Source: Neobacillus nitrireducens (GTDB taxonomy: Bacteria > Bacillota > Bacilli > Bacillales > Cytobacillaceae). From it: a DNA stretch of 64,000 bases. Below are positions 27,646 to 37,626 of this stretch, one piece after another. Positions within the stretch are counted from its first letter, which is position 1; every line of letters starts with the position of its first letter. The stretch is from positions 4,617,001 to 4,681,000 of the forward strand of contig NZ_CP133262.1 in the NCBI RefSeq assembly GCF_030915405.1, read 5' to 3'. Below the pieces are notes generated by a model that worked only from the letters and a program-made list of their open reading frames with translations, had not been told where the DNA came from and made no database searches. Both the position numbers and the translations under genes were made by a program.

Positions 27646-28212
27646 ATGAATAATAAGAACTCTATTCGTAAACAAATGAAAGAAACACTTTCAAGGCTAA
27701 CAAAACCTCAATATGAAGATTATTCTTATAAAATTGCTTGTCATCTTTTTGAGGATGATGCCTGGAAACAGGCGCAAGTTATTGGTTTAACGGTTTCAAA
27801 ACAGCCGGAAGTTGATACATTTCAAATTATACGCAAAGCCTGGGAATCAGGAAAACAAGTGGTTGTGCCAAAATGTGAACCTCAGGTTAAAAGACTATCC
27901 TTCCGTACAATAAATGAATTTTCACACCTGGAATCAGTATTTTATGGTCTATTGGAGCCCATCGAGGAACTAACCAAGGAAGTAGATGCACGTAAGATTG
28001 ACCTTATGATTGTTCCAGGTTTAGCTTATACCAGAGAGGGCTATCGTTTAGGTTTTGGCGGAGGCTACTATGATCGTTATTTACAAAATTACCAAGGGGA
28101 AACCATTTCACTTGCCTTTAACGAACAATTAGTCCCTTATTTTCAGGTTGAGGAGCACGATATCCCAGTCTCAAGAATTATTACTAACCACGGAATTATC
28201 AAAATAAAATGA
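27646..28212 (+). CDS. yqgN: 5-formyltetrahydrofolate cyclo-ligase
   Basis: Converts 5-formyl-THF to 5,10-methenyl-THF with ATP, recycling folate. 188 residues; a basic N-terminus (RKQMKETLSRL) and the family signature near residues 120-145 with IVPGLAYTREGYRLGFGGGYYDRYL. AAGGAGG precedes the ATG. Overlaps the next gene by 4 nt, so the two are co-translated. Confidence 0.92.
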   Translation: MNNKNSIRKQMKETLSRLTKPQYEDYSYKIACHLFEDDAWKQAQVIGLTVSKQPEVDTFQIIRKAWESGKQVVVPKCEPQVKRLSFRTINEFSHLESVFYGLLEPIEELTKEVDARKIDLMIVPGLAYTREGYRLGFGGGYYDRYLQNYQGETISLAFNEQLVPYFQVEEHDIPVSRIITNHGIIKIK

Positions 28213-28997
28213 TCGAAGCATTTTTGATTTTCGTAGTTATTCTGCTGACGAGTACAGCAGGTTATCTCCGCAAATCCTTGACATTCACAGGGGCCGTAGC
28301 TGCCATTTTCGTTGGACTTGCTGTATTTTTTGGCTTCGGTGTAAATGGTCTTTTCTTGCTTGGCGTATTTTTTGCCTCATCAAATTTTTGGTCAAAATAT
28401 AAAAGCAGCGATAAGTGCATAATAGAGGAGAAGCTTGCAAAAGGGGCTACAAGAGATTGGCGTCAGGTAGCAGCAAATGGAGGTGCAGCAGGACTTTTCA
28501 GTATTATTTATTATTTCAACCATGATATGATTTGGTTGATCAGCTTTGTAGTCTGCCTTGCTAGTGCGAATTCTGATACGTGGGCCTCGGAAATTGGCAG
28601 CTTAAGCAAACAAGAACCATTATACATAAGAACCTTTAAACGGGTCGACAAAGGAACATCAGGAGCAATTAGTTTATTGGGAAGCATTGCATCACTTGCA
28701 GGTTCATTCCTTGTCTCCATCATTGGGTTTTGGCTTTTTGATTTAGGTTATTTCTTAACAGCGCTCGTTTTTATATTTGGTTATTTGGGAAATGTTATTG
28801 ATACGTTGATTGGAGCATTTTACCAACAGGTTTATGTTTGCAAGGAATGTGGGATAGAGACTGAAAAAAAGAGGCATTGTGGTTGTCCGGCAACAAGAAT
28901 AAAAGGGTCTATTTTCGTAGATAATGATATGGTGAATTTCCTTTCAGGATTATTTGCTGCAATGGCAGCGATAGGAGTCTTATATTTATATAATTAA
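28209..28997 (+). CDS. DUF92 (TMEM19-like) membrane protein
   Basis: 262-residue membrane protein with about six hydrophobic segments. Signatures are ASANSDTWASEIG and KGTSGAISLLGS; plant VTE6, a phytyl-phosphate kinase, belongs to the same family, so a lipid-phosphate kinase activity is possible but unproven. Two CxxC-like pairs sit in the loop around residues 215-235 (CKECGIETEKKRHCGC), an unusual zinc-finger-like insertion. Coupled to yqgN by a 4-nt overlap. Confidence 0.78.
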   Translation: MIEAFLIFVVILLTSTAGYLRKSLTFTGAVAAIFVGLAVFFGFGVNGLFLLGVFFASSNFWSKYKSSDKCIIEEKLAKGATRDWRQVAANGGAAGLFSIIYYFNHDMIWLISFVVCLASANSDTWASEIGSLSKQEPLYIRTFKRVDKGTSGAISLLGSIASLAGSFLVSIIGFWLFDLGYFLTALVFIFGYLGNVIDTLIGAFYQQVYVCKECGIETEKKRHCGCPATRIKGSIFVDNDMVNFLSGLFAAMAAIGVLYLYN

Positions 28998-29035
28998 TTT
29001 TATCCATCCTTTTAGGATAATATGATATAGCCTAA

Positions 29036-30013
<978 letters not shown>

Positions 30014-30017
30014 TATA

Positions 30018-30056
30018 AAGGATTGAATTCTTAAAGTGAGAATTCAGTCCTTTTTT
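30018..30056 (+). terminator. Terminator of ldh
   Basis: AAGGATTGAATTCT pairs with AGAATTCAGTCCTT around a 7-nt loop, then Ts. Confidence 0.85.
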
Positions 30057-30106
30057 ATGGATAATATAATGGTCCTTCATACAAAATAGTAGTAGGAGGG
30101 ATTGAT

Positions 30107-30301
30107 ATGTCTCGTATGTTAACTTCCATATTGATGATTGGGTCAATTGGATATTTTGGTTTCCGATACAGATACCGTCTTATTAATGTACTACTAGCAT
30201 CTAGTTGGATGCGCCGGCTGGCTGTTGGCTCAGTCATGAGCTTCCCTGGTGTAAAACAGAAAATGATGCAATCTGTTTTTGGAAGACCATCTGAAAGGTG
30301 A
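30107..30301 (+). CDS. Small conserved basic protein
   Basis: 64 residues: a short hydrophobic N-terminal stretch (LTSILMIGSIGYFGF) followed by an arginine-rich amphipathic part. GGAGGG lies 7 nt before the ATG and a strong terminator overlaps the end, so it is a real single-gene unit. I do not recognise the family; function unknown. Probably membrane-associated. Confidence 0.65.
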   Translation: MSRMLTSILMIGSIGYFGFRYRYRLINVLLASSWMRRLAVGSVMSFPGVKQKMMQSVFGRPSER

Positions 30302-30323
30302 AAACCACAGATGGTTTTTTTTT
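30286..30323 (+). terminator. Terminator overlapping the end of the 64-residue gene
   Basis: ACCATCT and AGATGGT with an inner AACC-type helper, followed by nine Ts; the 5' arm lies in the last codons. Confidence 0.8.
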
Positions 30324-30469
30324 GTTGAAAAAACAATCTCCACAAAAATTAAGCTGTTTGATTTTTGTAGTTAGAGATTTCGTTTATAATGAAAGGTAAT
30401 AAGGTAATGTTGGATTAAATTATCATCGGATAGATTGTGTGCTTATTTTACATAGGAAGCAGGGGGGAA

Positions 30470-32032
30470 ATGAATAGTAAGGAGAGTTACATCTTTTGGA
30501 AGCTGGCTTTTTCATTTATTTCAGATCACGGTTACCGGATTATACAATTATTTGAGAATCAAAAGGAATTATGGCTAGAAAAAATAGAGAATAAAAAAGC
30601 ACCGATCATTCGTATTTTGCTTCATAATTTGGATTGGAGCAATGCGATGCAGCGGGATATCGAGTTTACTGCTGCTAATGGAGAGAGAGTTCGCAAGCAA
30701 ATTGGTCGACAGCAGTTAAATGTTGTCAACATTTATGTTAGTCAATTCCCGCCAGTGGATGAATATGAATTTCGTCTCGTGAAACCTTTTGTCTATTCAG
30801 AAGGAAATAAAACGATGGTAAGTTCTTTTCTTTTTGCACAGGGGATATTCGAAACAGGTTTTCAACGAATTTCAGAGAGACTCGGGACTCATTTTCATTT
30901 TACAATCAATGAAGAATACTCAGAGGAGGATGTTGAGGCTGTTAAGAAAGCAACTTTGGATTATGCGATGAAGAAAGTAAAGACAGAAAGAGCTGTTCTG
31001 ATGAATGGTAAACCCTTCTTCACTTATGTTTTCATTGCTATCCAGATTGTTGTTTTTCTCTGGCTTCAGCTTCATGGAGGAAGCACCAATACTTCCACCT
31101 TGATAAAATACGGGGCAAAGGTTAACCAACTAATTGTCGAAGGGGAATGGTGGCGGTTTATAACACCAGTTTTTCTTCATATTGGTTTTACCCATCTAGC
31201 AATGAACACCCTGGCTTTATACTTTCTCGGGACTGAAGTGGAAAGAATTTTTGGCAATCTTCGTTTTCTTTGGATATACATGTTTGCTGGAGTCACGGGG
31301 TTTATTGCTAGTTTCATCTTTAGTGCTAACTTATCAGCGGGGGCAAGTGGTGCTATTTTCGGCTGCTTTGGAGCGTTACTCTATTTTGGAGTTATTTTCC
31401 CAAAGTTGTTTTTTCGGACCATGGGAATGAATTTAATCGTCGTTCTTGGAATCAATCTAATGATCGGCTTTTCAGCAACTGGAATTGATAATGCGGGACA
31501 TCTTGGTGGTTTGGTTGGGGGGTTCCTTGCAGCTGGACTTGTCCATTTCCCAAAGAAGAAAAAACTATGGCTGCAACTGCTATTTTTCATCGCGTCTGGA
31601 GCACTCCTGTGGGGGTCTTTAACTTATGGATTTAGTTCTCTTGGTAAATCTCATGATGAAAATTCCAATTTATTAATGGCTCAGGAATATATAAAACAAA
31701 CCAACTATGATAAAGCCTATAATGTTTTAAAGGAATCCGAAGAACAGTCAGTCAATCTATCAGAGAAAACATACTTTCTTCTCTCGTTTGTTGAAATTAA
31801 AAAAGGTATGCTTTCAGAAGCAAAAACACATTTACAACAAGCCATTAAGCTAGATCCTAGTTTTGATGAGGCGTTTTTTAATTTAGCACTTATTAATCTT
31901 GAACAACACGATCTAGAAGAGGCAAAAGGAAATATAGAAAAGGCTATTAAGCTAAAACCCAAACAACAGGATTATTATGAATTACTTCGCGAAATCAATC
32001 GTCAGCTCCAACCATCCGGCGGAGGAGAGTAG
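30470..32032 (+). CDS. yqgP: Rhomboid intramembrane protease with TPR tail (GlpG/YqgP)
   Basis: Cuts membrane proteins within the bilayer. 520 residues in three parts: a cytosolic N-terminal domain (1-175), a rhomboid core with six to seven helices (about 180-380), and TPR repeats (about 400-515, e.g. AKTHLQQAIKLDPSFDEAFF). The catalytic serine is in AGASGAIFG and the catalytic histidine in NAGHLGGLVGG; the WR motif (EWWRFITPVFLH) is present. The ATG at 30470 follows GGGGGG. B. subtilis YqgP (507 residues) has the same layout and lies before yqgQ-glcK. Confidence 0.93.
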   Translation: MNSKESYIFWKLAFSFISDHGYRIIQLFENQKELWLEKIENKKAPIIRILLHNLDWSNAMQRDIEFTAANGERVRKQIGRQQLNVVNIYVSQFPPVDEYEFRLVKPFVYSEGNKTMVSSFLFAQGIFETGFQRISERLGTHFHFTINEEYSEEDVEAVKKATLDYAMKKVKTERAVLMNGKPFFTYVFIAIQIVVFLWLQLHGGSTNTSTLIKYGAKVNQLIVEGEWWRFITPVFLHIGFTHLAMNTLALYFLGTEVERIFGNLRFLWIYMFAGVTGFIASFIFSANLSAGASGAIFGCFGALLYFGVIFPKLFFRTMGMNLIVVLGINLMIGFSATGIDNAGHLGGLVGGFLAAGLVHFPKKKKLWLQLLFFIASGALLWGSLTYGFSSLGKSHDENSNLLMAQEYIKQTNYDKAYNVLKESEEQSVNLSEKTYFLLSFVEIKKGMLSEAKTHLQQAIKLDPSFDEAFFNLALINLEQHDLEEAKGNIEKAIKLKPKQQDYYELLREINRQLQPSGGGE

Positions 32033-32109
32033 AACATCGCATTATTTTCTAAATAAAAAATTAGCTTGTACTACTAGGTTTCTCTCAATTAAAATACAAG
32101 GAGATATAG

Positions 32110-32325
32110 ATGAAAACCATTTATGATATTCAGCAATTTTTAAAGAGCTTTGGAACAATTATTTATATAGGTGATAGAGTTGCAGACCTTGAATTAATGG
32201 AAATGGAGTTAAAGGATCTTTATCAATCACAGTTGATAGAGCCAAGGGAATTCCAAACAGCACTTTTAATTTTAAGACATGAAATACAATTTCAAAAAGA
32301 AAAAGTCATAAAAAAAGATAGGTGA
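32110..32325 (+). CDS. yqgQ: Small conserved protein YqgQ (DUF910)
   Basis: 71 residues, all-helical, no cysteine. Starts MKTIYDIQQFLKSFG and has DRVADLELMEMELKDLY, typical of the YqgQ family. AAGGAGAT precedes the ATG. Overlaps the Shine-Dalgarno region of glcK, so the two are probably co-translated. B. subtilis has the same pair. Function unknown. Confidence 0.85.
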   Translation: MKTIYDIQQFLKSFGTIIYIGDRVADLELMEMELKDLYQSQLIEPREFQTALLILRHEIQFQKEKVIKKDR

Positions 32326-32330
32326 TTCGA

Positions 32331-33302
32331 TTGTCAAAAAAATGGATTATTGGCGTTGACCTTGGTGGGACAACTACTAAATTAGCCTTTATAACTACTG
32401 ATGGTGAGATTGTCCACAAATGGGAAATACCGACGGATAACACAAATGAAGGACAAATGATTACAGTAAATATTGCTAACTCAATTGATGAAAAACTAGT
32501 TGAACATAATCAAACAAAAAGTAATATCCTAGGAATTGGTATGGGTGCACCCGGGCCAGTAAACTATGAAGAGGGTATTGTTTTAAATGTTGTTAACTTA
32601 GGTTGGCCAGATCAATATCCTCTAAAGGACCGCCTTGAAGCAGCAACCTCACTTCCGGCTGCAATTGAAAATGACGCAAACTGTGCAGCATTGGGTGAGA
32701 TGTGGATTGGAGCGGGGGATGGAGCGAAGGACCTTGTTTGTGTCACACTCGGAACAGGTGTCGGCGGCGGCGTAATTGTTGGCGGAAAGGTTGTTCAAGG
32801 CATTAATGGTGCAGCAGGAGAAATAGGTCATATTACAGCCATCCCAAGCGGCGGAGCACCATGCAATTGCGGGAAGACAGGCTGTCTGGAGACGGTCGCT
32901 TCTGCAACAGGAATTGTTCGTTTAGCTCGGATTGAACCTGCTAACGGGGGAAAAGGTGAATTGTCTGAAAAGTTTGCTGAGAATGGCAGGATCACTGCAA
33001 AAGATGTCTTTGATGCAGCCCGTAATCATGACGAAGCGGCCCAATCTGTATTGAATGAGGTTTCCTTTCATTTAGGTTTCGTCTTAGCTAATATTGCAAA
33101 TACGCTTAACCCTGAGAAAATTGTTCTTGGCGGTGGTGTTTCAAAAGCTGGCGATATTTTATTAGATCCTGTAATAAGTCATTTTGAGAAGTTTGCTTTT
33201 TCAGCCGTAGGGGATTCCACGAAACTTGCTCTAGCAACATTAGGGAATGATGCAGGAGTACTTGGTGCTGCTTGGTTGATTAAGAATAAAGTAAATCAAT
33301 AG
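32331..33302 (+). CDS. glcK: Glucokinase (ROK family)
   Basis: Phosphorylates glucose with ATP. 323 residues, with phosphate motif GVDLGGTTTKLAF, catalytic ENDANCAALGE, and the ROK zinc site GHITAIPSGGAPCNCGKTGC (His plus three Cys). I prefer the TTG at 32331 because AGGTGA lies 5 nt upstream; a GTG at 32322 overlaps that site. Follows yqgQ directly, as in B. subtilis. Confidence 0.94.
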   Translation: MSKKWIIGVDLGGTTTKLAFITTDGEIVHKWEIPTDNTNEGQMITVNIANSIDEKLVEHNQTKSNILGIGMGAPGPVNYEEGIVLNVVNLGWPDQYPLKDRLEAATSLPAAIENDANCAALGEMWIGAGDGAKDLVCVTLGTGVGGGVIVGGKVVQGINGAAGEIGHITAIPSGGAPCNCGKTGCLETVASATGIVRLARIEPANGGKGELSEKFAENGRITAKDVFDAARNHDEAAQSVLNEVSFHLGFVLANIANTLNPEKIVLGGGVSKAGDILLDPVISHFEKFAFSAVGDSTKLALATLGNDAGVLGAAWLIKNKVNQ

Positions 33303-33312
33303 ATAACTTAGG

Positions 33313-33341
33313 AAAATCCGCAGTCATGCGGCTTTTTTCCT
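33313..33341 (+). terminator. Terminator of glcK
   Basis: CCGCA and TGCGG around a 4-nt loop, flanked by AAAA and TTTTTT. Confidence 0.82.
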
Positions 33342-33433
33342 ATTTTAATTATTTATAATAAAAGCTGAAACATTTTTAGTAAAAAAGCGTACTAATTTAA
33401 GAGAGATAAATGAGAGGAGGAAATATTGATAAA

Positions 33434-34564
33434 TTGAGCCGGCAAAAAAGTAATAATCCTATTTTTCTTATCCTCCGTTTATTTATTTTGGTCCTCATTT
33501 TAAGTGCATGTGCCGAAAAAGAGCAATTAAATCAAAAAGGTACTTCTAAAAATGAAAGTCTGAAAACACATGCTGCTCTGGGAGACAAATGGAAGTTACC
33601 CATTTCTATCCAAGCAGGTGAATTTTACAAACTTGTCGGCTGGCTTTCTGATACCCAGGTCCTCTATATTACCAATCTAGAACAAACTTCAAGTGTTTTT
33701 CGATACGATCTGCTTACAGGTAAAAGTGAATTTATTTATAAAAGTGAACATCCGATTGTCAATGTAGAAATTAGCCCTTCAAAAAAGAGGTTATTGATTC
33801 ATTCCTCTCCTTCATCCTACGAAGGGGAGGTAACAATTATTGATACAAATGGAAAGGAACAATTGAAAAAATCATTTGCTTCCTATGAATTATCATTTGA
33901 GTGGAATCCTTACAAGGAATCAAAGATTCTAGTCACAAAATTTGATGAGGATTGGACCTTTCAAGTATTTTTACTAGATTTGAAAAGGGCTAATATCGCT
34001 GAACTTAACTTGCCTCAGCCCTTTATAAAATGGATAAATGCGAGTGAGGTTGCCCTGATTAATTGGGATAAAAATAGTCCGTCCTTATCTGCACCCCTAA
34101 TCGAAAAAAATTTAGCTAATGGGAATGAAAAGACTTTATATCCTTCTGTGATCAATTTTTCTACCACACGTAATCTGTTCATGACAGTCGCTGTAAATGA
34201 AAAAGATCAATCCATGGCAAGTTATTCTTTTTTTGATAAAGAAATGAAAAGGCTATTTACGTTTTCGATTCCACAACTAACCAATTATTCAGATTGGTTA
34301 GTTCCTTACAATGATTATAATGAAAAGAAAGGACAATTTATTACTTTTAGCCCTTTAACCAGTGGTGAAGCAGATTCCTATATTGATGGCTTTCAACTTC
34401 TAGCCTACAATCCTAAGAATGGCAGCAGAAACTTAATATACGAAGGACTAGAAAATGAGCCTATCGCTATATCCCCTTCAGGCAATGCCCTTTTGTATGG
34501 GAATCGGTTTGAAAAAATTATGGATATTGACCGCAAGAAAATATATGAATTAATAAAAGAATGA
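33434..34564 (+). CDS. yqgU: Lipoprotein YqgU
   Basis: About 376 residues. Signal peptide with lipobox LILSAC near residue 26, so lipid-anchored outside the membrane. The rest looks like a beta-propeller: repeated segments such as WLSDTQVLYITNLEQ, VEISPSKKRLLIHS and IAISPSGNALLYG. Start uncertain: an ATG at 33410 has little Shine-Dalgarno, while GGAGG lies at 33416-33420 and favours the TTG at 33434 (13 nt away) or a rare ATT at 33425. Conserved position after glcK. Function unknown. Confidence 0.8.
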   Translation: MSRQKSNNPIFLILRLFILVLILSACAEKEQLNQKGTSKNESLKTHAALGDKWKLPISIQAGEFYKLVGWLSDTQVLYITNLEQTSSVFRYDLLTGKSEFIYKSEHPIVNVEISPSKKRLLIHSSPSSYEGEVTIIDTNGKEQLKKSFASYELSFEWNPYKESKILVTKFDEDWTFQVFLLDLKRANIAELNLPQPFIKWINASEVALINWDKNSPSLSAPLIEKNLANGNEKTLYPSVINFSTTRNLFMTVAVNEKDQSMASYSFFDKEMKRLFTFSIPQLTNYSDWLVPYNDYNEKKGQFITFSPLTSGEADSYIDGFQLLAYNPKNGSRNLIYEGLENEPIAISPSGNALLYGNRFEKIMDIDRKKIYELIKE

Positions 34565-34586
34565 CAATACGGTTGTCATTTTTTTA
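34561..34586 (+). terminator. Terminator of yqgU
   Basis: ATGACAA and TTGTCAT around a 5-nt loop, followed by seven Ts, starting in the stop codon region. Confidence 0.85.
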
Positions 34587-34650
34587 TTTGATCTTCGATT
34601 ATGTTAAAATCACGTTGTGATGAAAAATGAGGAGAGGAAGGTAATATTAT

Positions 34651-34968
34651 ATGGCCATCGTGGATGTAACAGTTATTCCTATAGGTACAGAAACTCCAAG
34701 TGTTAGTAAATATGTGGCAAGTGTTCAAAAGGTTTTGAGAAAATATCAAGAAGAAGGGAAGATTCGGTTTCAATTAACACCGATGAACACAATCATTGAA
34801 GGTGAATTACCAATTCTTTTTGAGGTAATTCAAGAAATGCATGAGGTCCCCTTCTCTGAAGGGATACAGCGGGTCGCTACAACGATTCGAATTGATGAAC
34901 GAAGAGATGTTAAGCGCAGTATGGAATATAAAGTAGAGCGGGTAACAAGCCTGTTAAATGAGGAGTAA
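34651..34968 (+). CDS. yqgV: MTH1187/YkoF-type thiamine-binding-like protein YqgV
   Basis: 105 residues of the MTH1187 (DUF77) family, a ferredoxin-like fold known to bind thiamine-like ligands in some members. MAIVDVTVIPIGTETPSVSKYV start and MNTIIEGELPILFEVIQEMH core are characteristic. GAGAGGAAGG precedes the ATG. In B. subtilis yqgV also follows yqgU. The ligand here is not determined. Confidence 0.85.
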   Translation: MAIVDVTVIPIGTETPSVSKYVASVQKVLRKYQEEGKIRFQLTPMNTIIEGELPILFEVIQEMHEVPFSEGIQRVATTIRIDERRDVKRSMEYKVERVTSLLNEE

Positions 34969-34986
34969 GATTCCTCCCATTACAAT

Positions 34987-35015
34987 AAAAAAGACTGCCG
35001 CCTGGCAGTCTTTTT
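34987..35015. terminator. Bidirectional terminator between yqgV and yqgW
   Basis: AAAAAGACTGCC and GGCAGTCTTTTT, perfect arms with a short loop, between converging genes. Confidence 0.88.
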
Positions 35016-35021
35016 AAGTTC

Positions 35022-35198
35022 TTAGTGAGTTCCTGTAGGAAATCCAGAATGAACAATGGTCATTACTGTAAACCAACCAAAAGTCAGAAATGATGCTACA
35101 CCCCAAAACGCGCCTAAGAAGTTTTTATTCTTGAGTGCTGAAAATCCGCCGTAAGCAGCAAGGATGGTTACAAGAGCAAAAATAATTACTAAACCCAT
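35022..35198 (-). CDS. yqgW: Small membrane protein YqgW (DUF2759)
   Basis: 58 residues, read by hand because it is short. Two hydrophobic helices (MGLVIIFALVTILAAYGG and FLGAFWGVASFLTFGW) are linked by a small basic turn (SALKNKN). AGGGGGA lies 7 nt before the ATG. Length and position between yqgV and yqgX match B. subtilis YqgW. Function unknown. Confidence 0.82.
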   Translation of the reverse strand: MGLVIIFALVTILAAYGGFSALKNKNFLGAFWGVASFLTFGWFTVMTIVHSGFPTGTH

Positions 35199-35412
35199 GG
35201 AAAATCCCCCTTATTCGTCATATGCAGGCAATACAACAAAAATTTCAAAAAAATTATGTACCTATATTATATACATTCGATACTTATTTTATATTTTTTT
35301 CTTTCATTTGTCGAGTCCAAAAAAGGACATGATTGAATAAGTATGCTTTAACTCTACTACCTACTTAGTGTAAAATAATTATATCGTAATTTTAATTGGA
35401 GGTACAATGAGA

Positions 35413-36048
35413 ATGAAATGGCAGCAAATCCCCTTGGGGGCACTTCAAACGAACTGTTACATAGTAGAAAATTCTGATCGCTCCTGTTTAATCTTTGACC
35501 CAGGCAGTGAAGGGAAAAAGCTCATTCAGATGTTGAACAATAGAAAAATAAAACCACTTGCCATTTTATTAACCCATGCCCATTTTGATCATATTGGGGG
35601 TGTGGATGAAGTAAGGGACTTTTATAAAATTCCGGTTTATCTTCACAAACAGGAGGAAAAATGGTTGGGTGACGCCTCATTGAATGGATCACAATATTTT
35701 ATGATTCAAGAATCAATTTCAGTAAATCCAGCTGATCATATTATTAAAAATGAAGGGGAAATGAACTTAGGTGGTTTTGAGTTTACCATTTTTCATACTC
35801 CTGGACATTCACCGGGAAGTGTTTCTTATTATTTTGAGAAGGCTGGGTTTGTTCTCTCTGGAGATGCCTTGTTTCAAAGGAGTATTGGTCGAACAGACCT
35901 GCCAGGAGGAAATGAAACACAGCTGCTAAAGAGCATCCATGATAAACTGCTTGTTTTGCCTGAAGAAACGTATGTCTTATCAGGACACGGCCCTGTAACA
36001 ACCATTGGTGAAGAAATGGACAGTAATCCGTTTTTAAATGGATTTTAA
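35413..36048 (+). CDS. yqgX: Metallo-beta-lactamase-fold hydrolase YqgX (glyoxalase II-like)
   Basis: 211 residues. The zinc motif THAHFDHIGG near residue 55, a further His in HTPGHSPGS, Asp in LSGDALF and a C-terminal His in LSGHGP give the full dinuclear site of the family. Likely a thioester hydrolase such as hydroxyacylglutathione-hydrolase-like (bacillithiol adduct) enzyme; substrate unproven. I start at the second ATG (35413), 9 nt from GGAGGT, which matches the MKW start of B. subtilis YqgX. Confidence 0.88.
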   Translation: MKWQQIPLGALQTNCYIVENSDRSCLIFDPGSEGKKLIQMLNNRKIKPLAILLTHAHFDHIGGVDEVRDFYKIPVYLHKQEEKWLGDASLNGSQYFMIQESISVNPADHIIKNEGEMNLGGFEFTIFHTPGHSPGSVSYYFEKAGFVLSGDALFQRSIGRTDLPGGNETQLLKSIHDKLLVLPEETYVLSGHGPVTTIGEEMDSNPFLNGF

Positions 36049-36070
36049 GACTGGGGAGACGATAAACTAT

Positions 36071-36106
36071 AGAAAAACCCTTCTCCAAATTGAGAAGGGT
36101 TTTTCT
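36071..36106 (+). terminator. Terminator of yqgX
   Basis: AGAAAAACCCTTCTC and GAGAAGGGTTTTTCT, perfect 15-nt arms with a 6-nt loop. Confidence 0.9.
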
Positions 36107-36169
36107 GGGGGATATTTTATTCTTATATGGGAGGGATAAAAGTTAAGCTACTATCCTTACAATATTATA

Positions 36170-36199
36170 AAGTAAACACTATGTCAATAGTGTTTACTT
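36170..36199 (+). promoter_or_regulatory. 13-bp perfect palindrome before the MidA-like gene
   Basis: AAGTAAACACTAT and ATAGTGTTTACTT flank GTCA. A possible promoter (TTAAGC, 17 nt, TATAAA) lies directly upstream, so the palindrome would fall at about the transcription start, an operator position; it ends 3 nt before AAAGGAG. No T run follows, so it is not a terminator on this strand. Confidence 0.5.
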
Positions 36200-36214
36200 A
36201 AAAAAGGAGTATAT

Positions 36215-37303
36215 ATGAACACATTTTTAAAGGGTTTAATTACAAATTCATCCAATGAGTTGATTTCCTATGCGGATTTTATCGGGGCCGCATTATATCA
36301 TCCTAATTACGGTTATTATATGAAAGATAAACAGAAAATTGGCCGACTAGGTGATTTCATTACAACCAGCAATATATCTGATCTATACGGTAGAATGATG
36401 GCAAAATGGTTTTCTAATATCTGTACAAATGGACAATTAGACCCAGTATTTTGTGAAATTGGAGCAGGAAATGGACGTTTTGCCGAGGCGTTTTTACAGG
36501 AATGGCAAGAGACGATAAAAACCCCCTTAAAATATATTATTGTTGAAAGCAGTCCCTATCATCGGAAATTGCAAAGGGAATTGCTGATTAATTTTCCGAT
36601 TGTCCAAGTAGAGAGCCTTTGTGAAGTTGAGCCTTTTGAGGGAATGATCTTTTCCAACGAACTATTTGATGCGCTGCCAGTTCATGTGATTGAAAAGGTA
36701 AATGGGAACCTTTTTGAAGTAATGATTGGGATTAAAGATAATGAACTGTTTGAGCAAAAAGTGCTGTTAACAAATTCAGACATCCTGTTTTTTTTACAGG
36801 AATGCAAGATGGAATTAAGGGAAAACCAGCGGATTGAGGTTCCGTTAGCAATGGAAAAAATGTTACGGGAAATTTCTCAGTCTTTAATAAAAGGAATTGT
36901 TGTAACAGCGGATTATGGCTATACACTTGAGGAGTGGATGGACCCGGGGAGGGCGAAGGGGAGTTTAAGAGGCTATTTTCAGCATCAGATGATTAATGAT
37001 GTCCTACAGCATCCTGGTGAAATGGATATTACCACGCATATCCATTTTGATTATCTCATTCAAAAGGGTGAACAAGCAGAGTTAGAGTTAATTTCCAAAC
37101 TAAGACAAGATGAATTTTTATTAAAAGCCGGTATTCTAAAAGAATTAGAGAACCATTATGACCCCAATCCATTTTCAGAGGTTAGTAAACGGAATCGGGC
37201 AATTCGCAGCTTAATCATGCCCTCCGGAATGAGTTCTTATTTTCATGTGGTCATTCAGCAAAAAGGGATAAAGTTAAATAAAAGGAACGTTTTCGTAGAA
37301 TAA
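36215..37303 (+). CDS. SAM-dependent methyltransferase, MidA/NDUFAF7 family (COG1565)
   Basis: 362 residues. N-terminal ISYADFIGAALYHPNYGYYM and KIGRLGDFITTSNIS are the COG1565 hallmarks; the SAM site is FCEIGAGNGRFAEAFL near residue 83, followed by EPFEGMIFSNELFDALPVHV. The mitochondrial relative methylates an arginine of complex I; the bacterial substrate is unknown. AAGGAG precedes the ATG. It stands alone between a strong terminator and yqgY, with its own palindrome. Confidence 0.85.
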   Translation: MNTFLKGLITNSSNELISYADFIGAALYHPNYGYYMKDKQKIGRLGDFITTSNISDLYGRMMAKWFSNICTNGQLDPVFCEIGAGNGRFAEAFLQEWQETIKTPLKYIIVESSPYHRKLQRELLINFPIVQVESLCEVEPFEGMIFSNELFDALPVHVIEKVNGNLFEVMIGIKDNELFEQKVLLTNSDILFFLQECKMELRENQRIEVPLAMEKMLREISQSLIKGIVVTADYGYTLEEWMDPGRAKGSLRGYFQHQMINDVLQHPGEMDITTHIHFDYLIQKGEQAELELISKLRQDEFLLKAGILKELENHYDPNPFSEVSKRNRAIRSLIMPSGMSSYFHVVIQQKGIKLNKRNVFVE

Positions 37304-37304
37304 G

Positions 37305-37332
37305 AAAAACGCCGGAGTTTTCCGGCGTTTTC
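37305..37332. terminator. Bidirectional terminator after the MidA-like gene
   Basis: AAAACGCCGGA and TCCGGCGTTTT, perfect arms with a 4-nt loop, between converging genes. Confidence 0.9.
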
Positions 37333-37342
37333 CTAATTGTTC

Positions 37343-37585
37343 TTACTCTGCTACACCAGGCACCATCATGAATGTTGTCCAATAAGTGAAGCCAGCGAAG
37401 AAAACTGTTAAATATGCTCCGAAGACCCACAAATACATGCGTTCGGATAATTTAAGATAGCTAAGCAAAACGAAAAAACCTGTTTGGGCTAAGAATAACA
37501 TTGCCGTTTTATCCAAATCTCCTAGATAAAACATTACTGTAAAAATGCCCGTCCAGAAACCACAAACTCTGAACATGCGATCCAT
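37343..37585 (-). CDS. yqgY: Small membrane protein YqgY (DUF2626)
   Basis: 80 residues, three hydrophobic segments (MFRVCGFWTGIFTVMFYLG, MLFLAQTGFFVLLSYL, MYLWVFGAYLTVFFAGF). Conserved in Bacillus before the comG region; function unknown. AAAGGAGGGG precedes the ATG. A sigma A promoter lies at 37627-37656. Confidence 0.85.
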   Translation of the reverse strand: MDRMFRVCGFWTGIFTVMFYLGDLDKTAMLFLAQTGFFVLLSYLKLSERMYLWVFGAYLTVFFAGFTYWTTFMMVPGVAE

Positions 37586-37626
37586 ATGTATCCCCTCCTT
37601 TTACCCTACGATACCATCATTACAAT

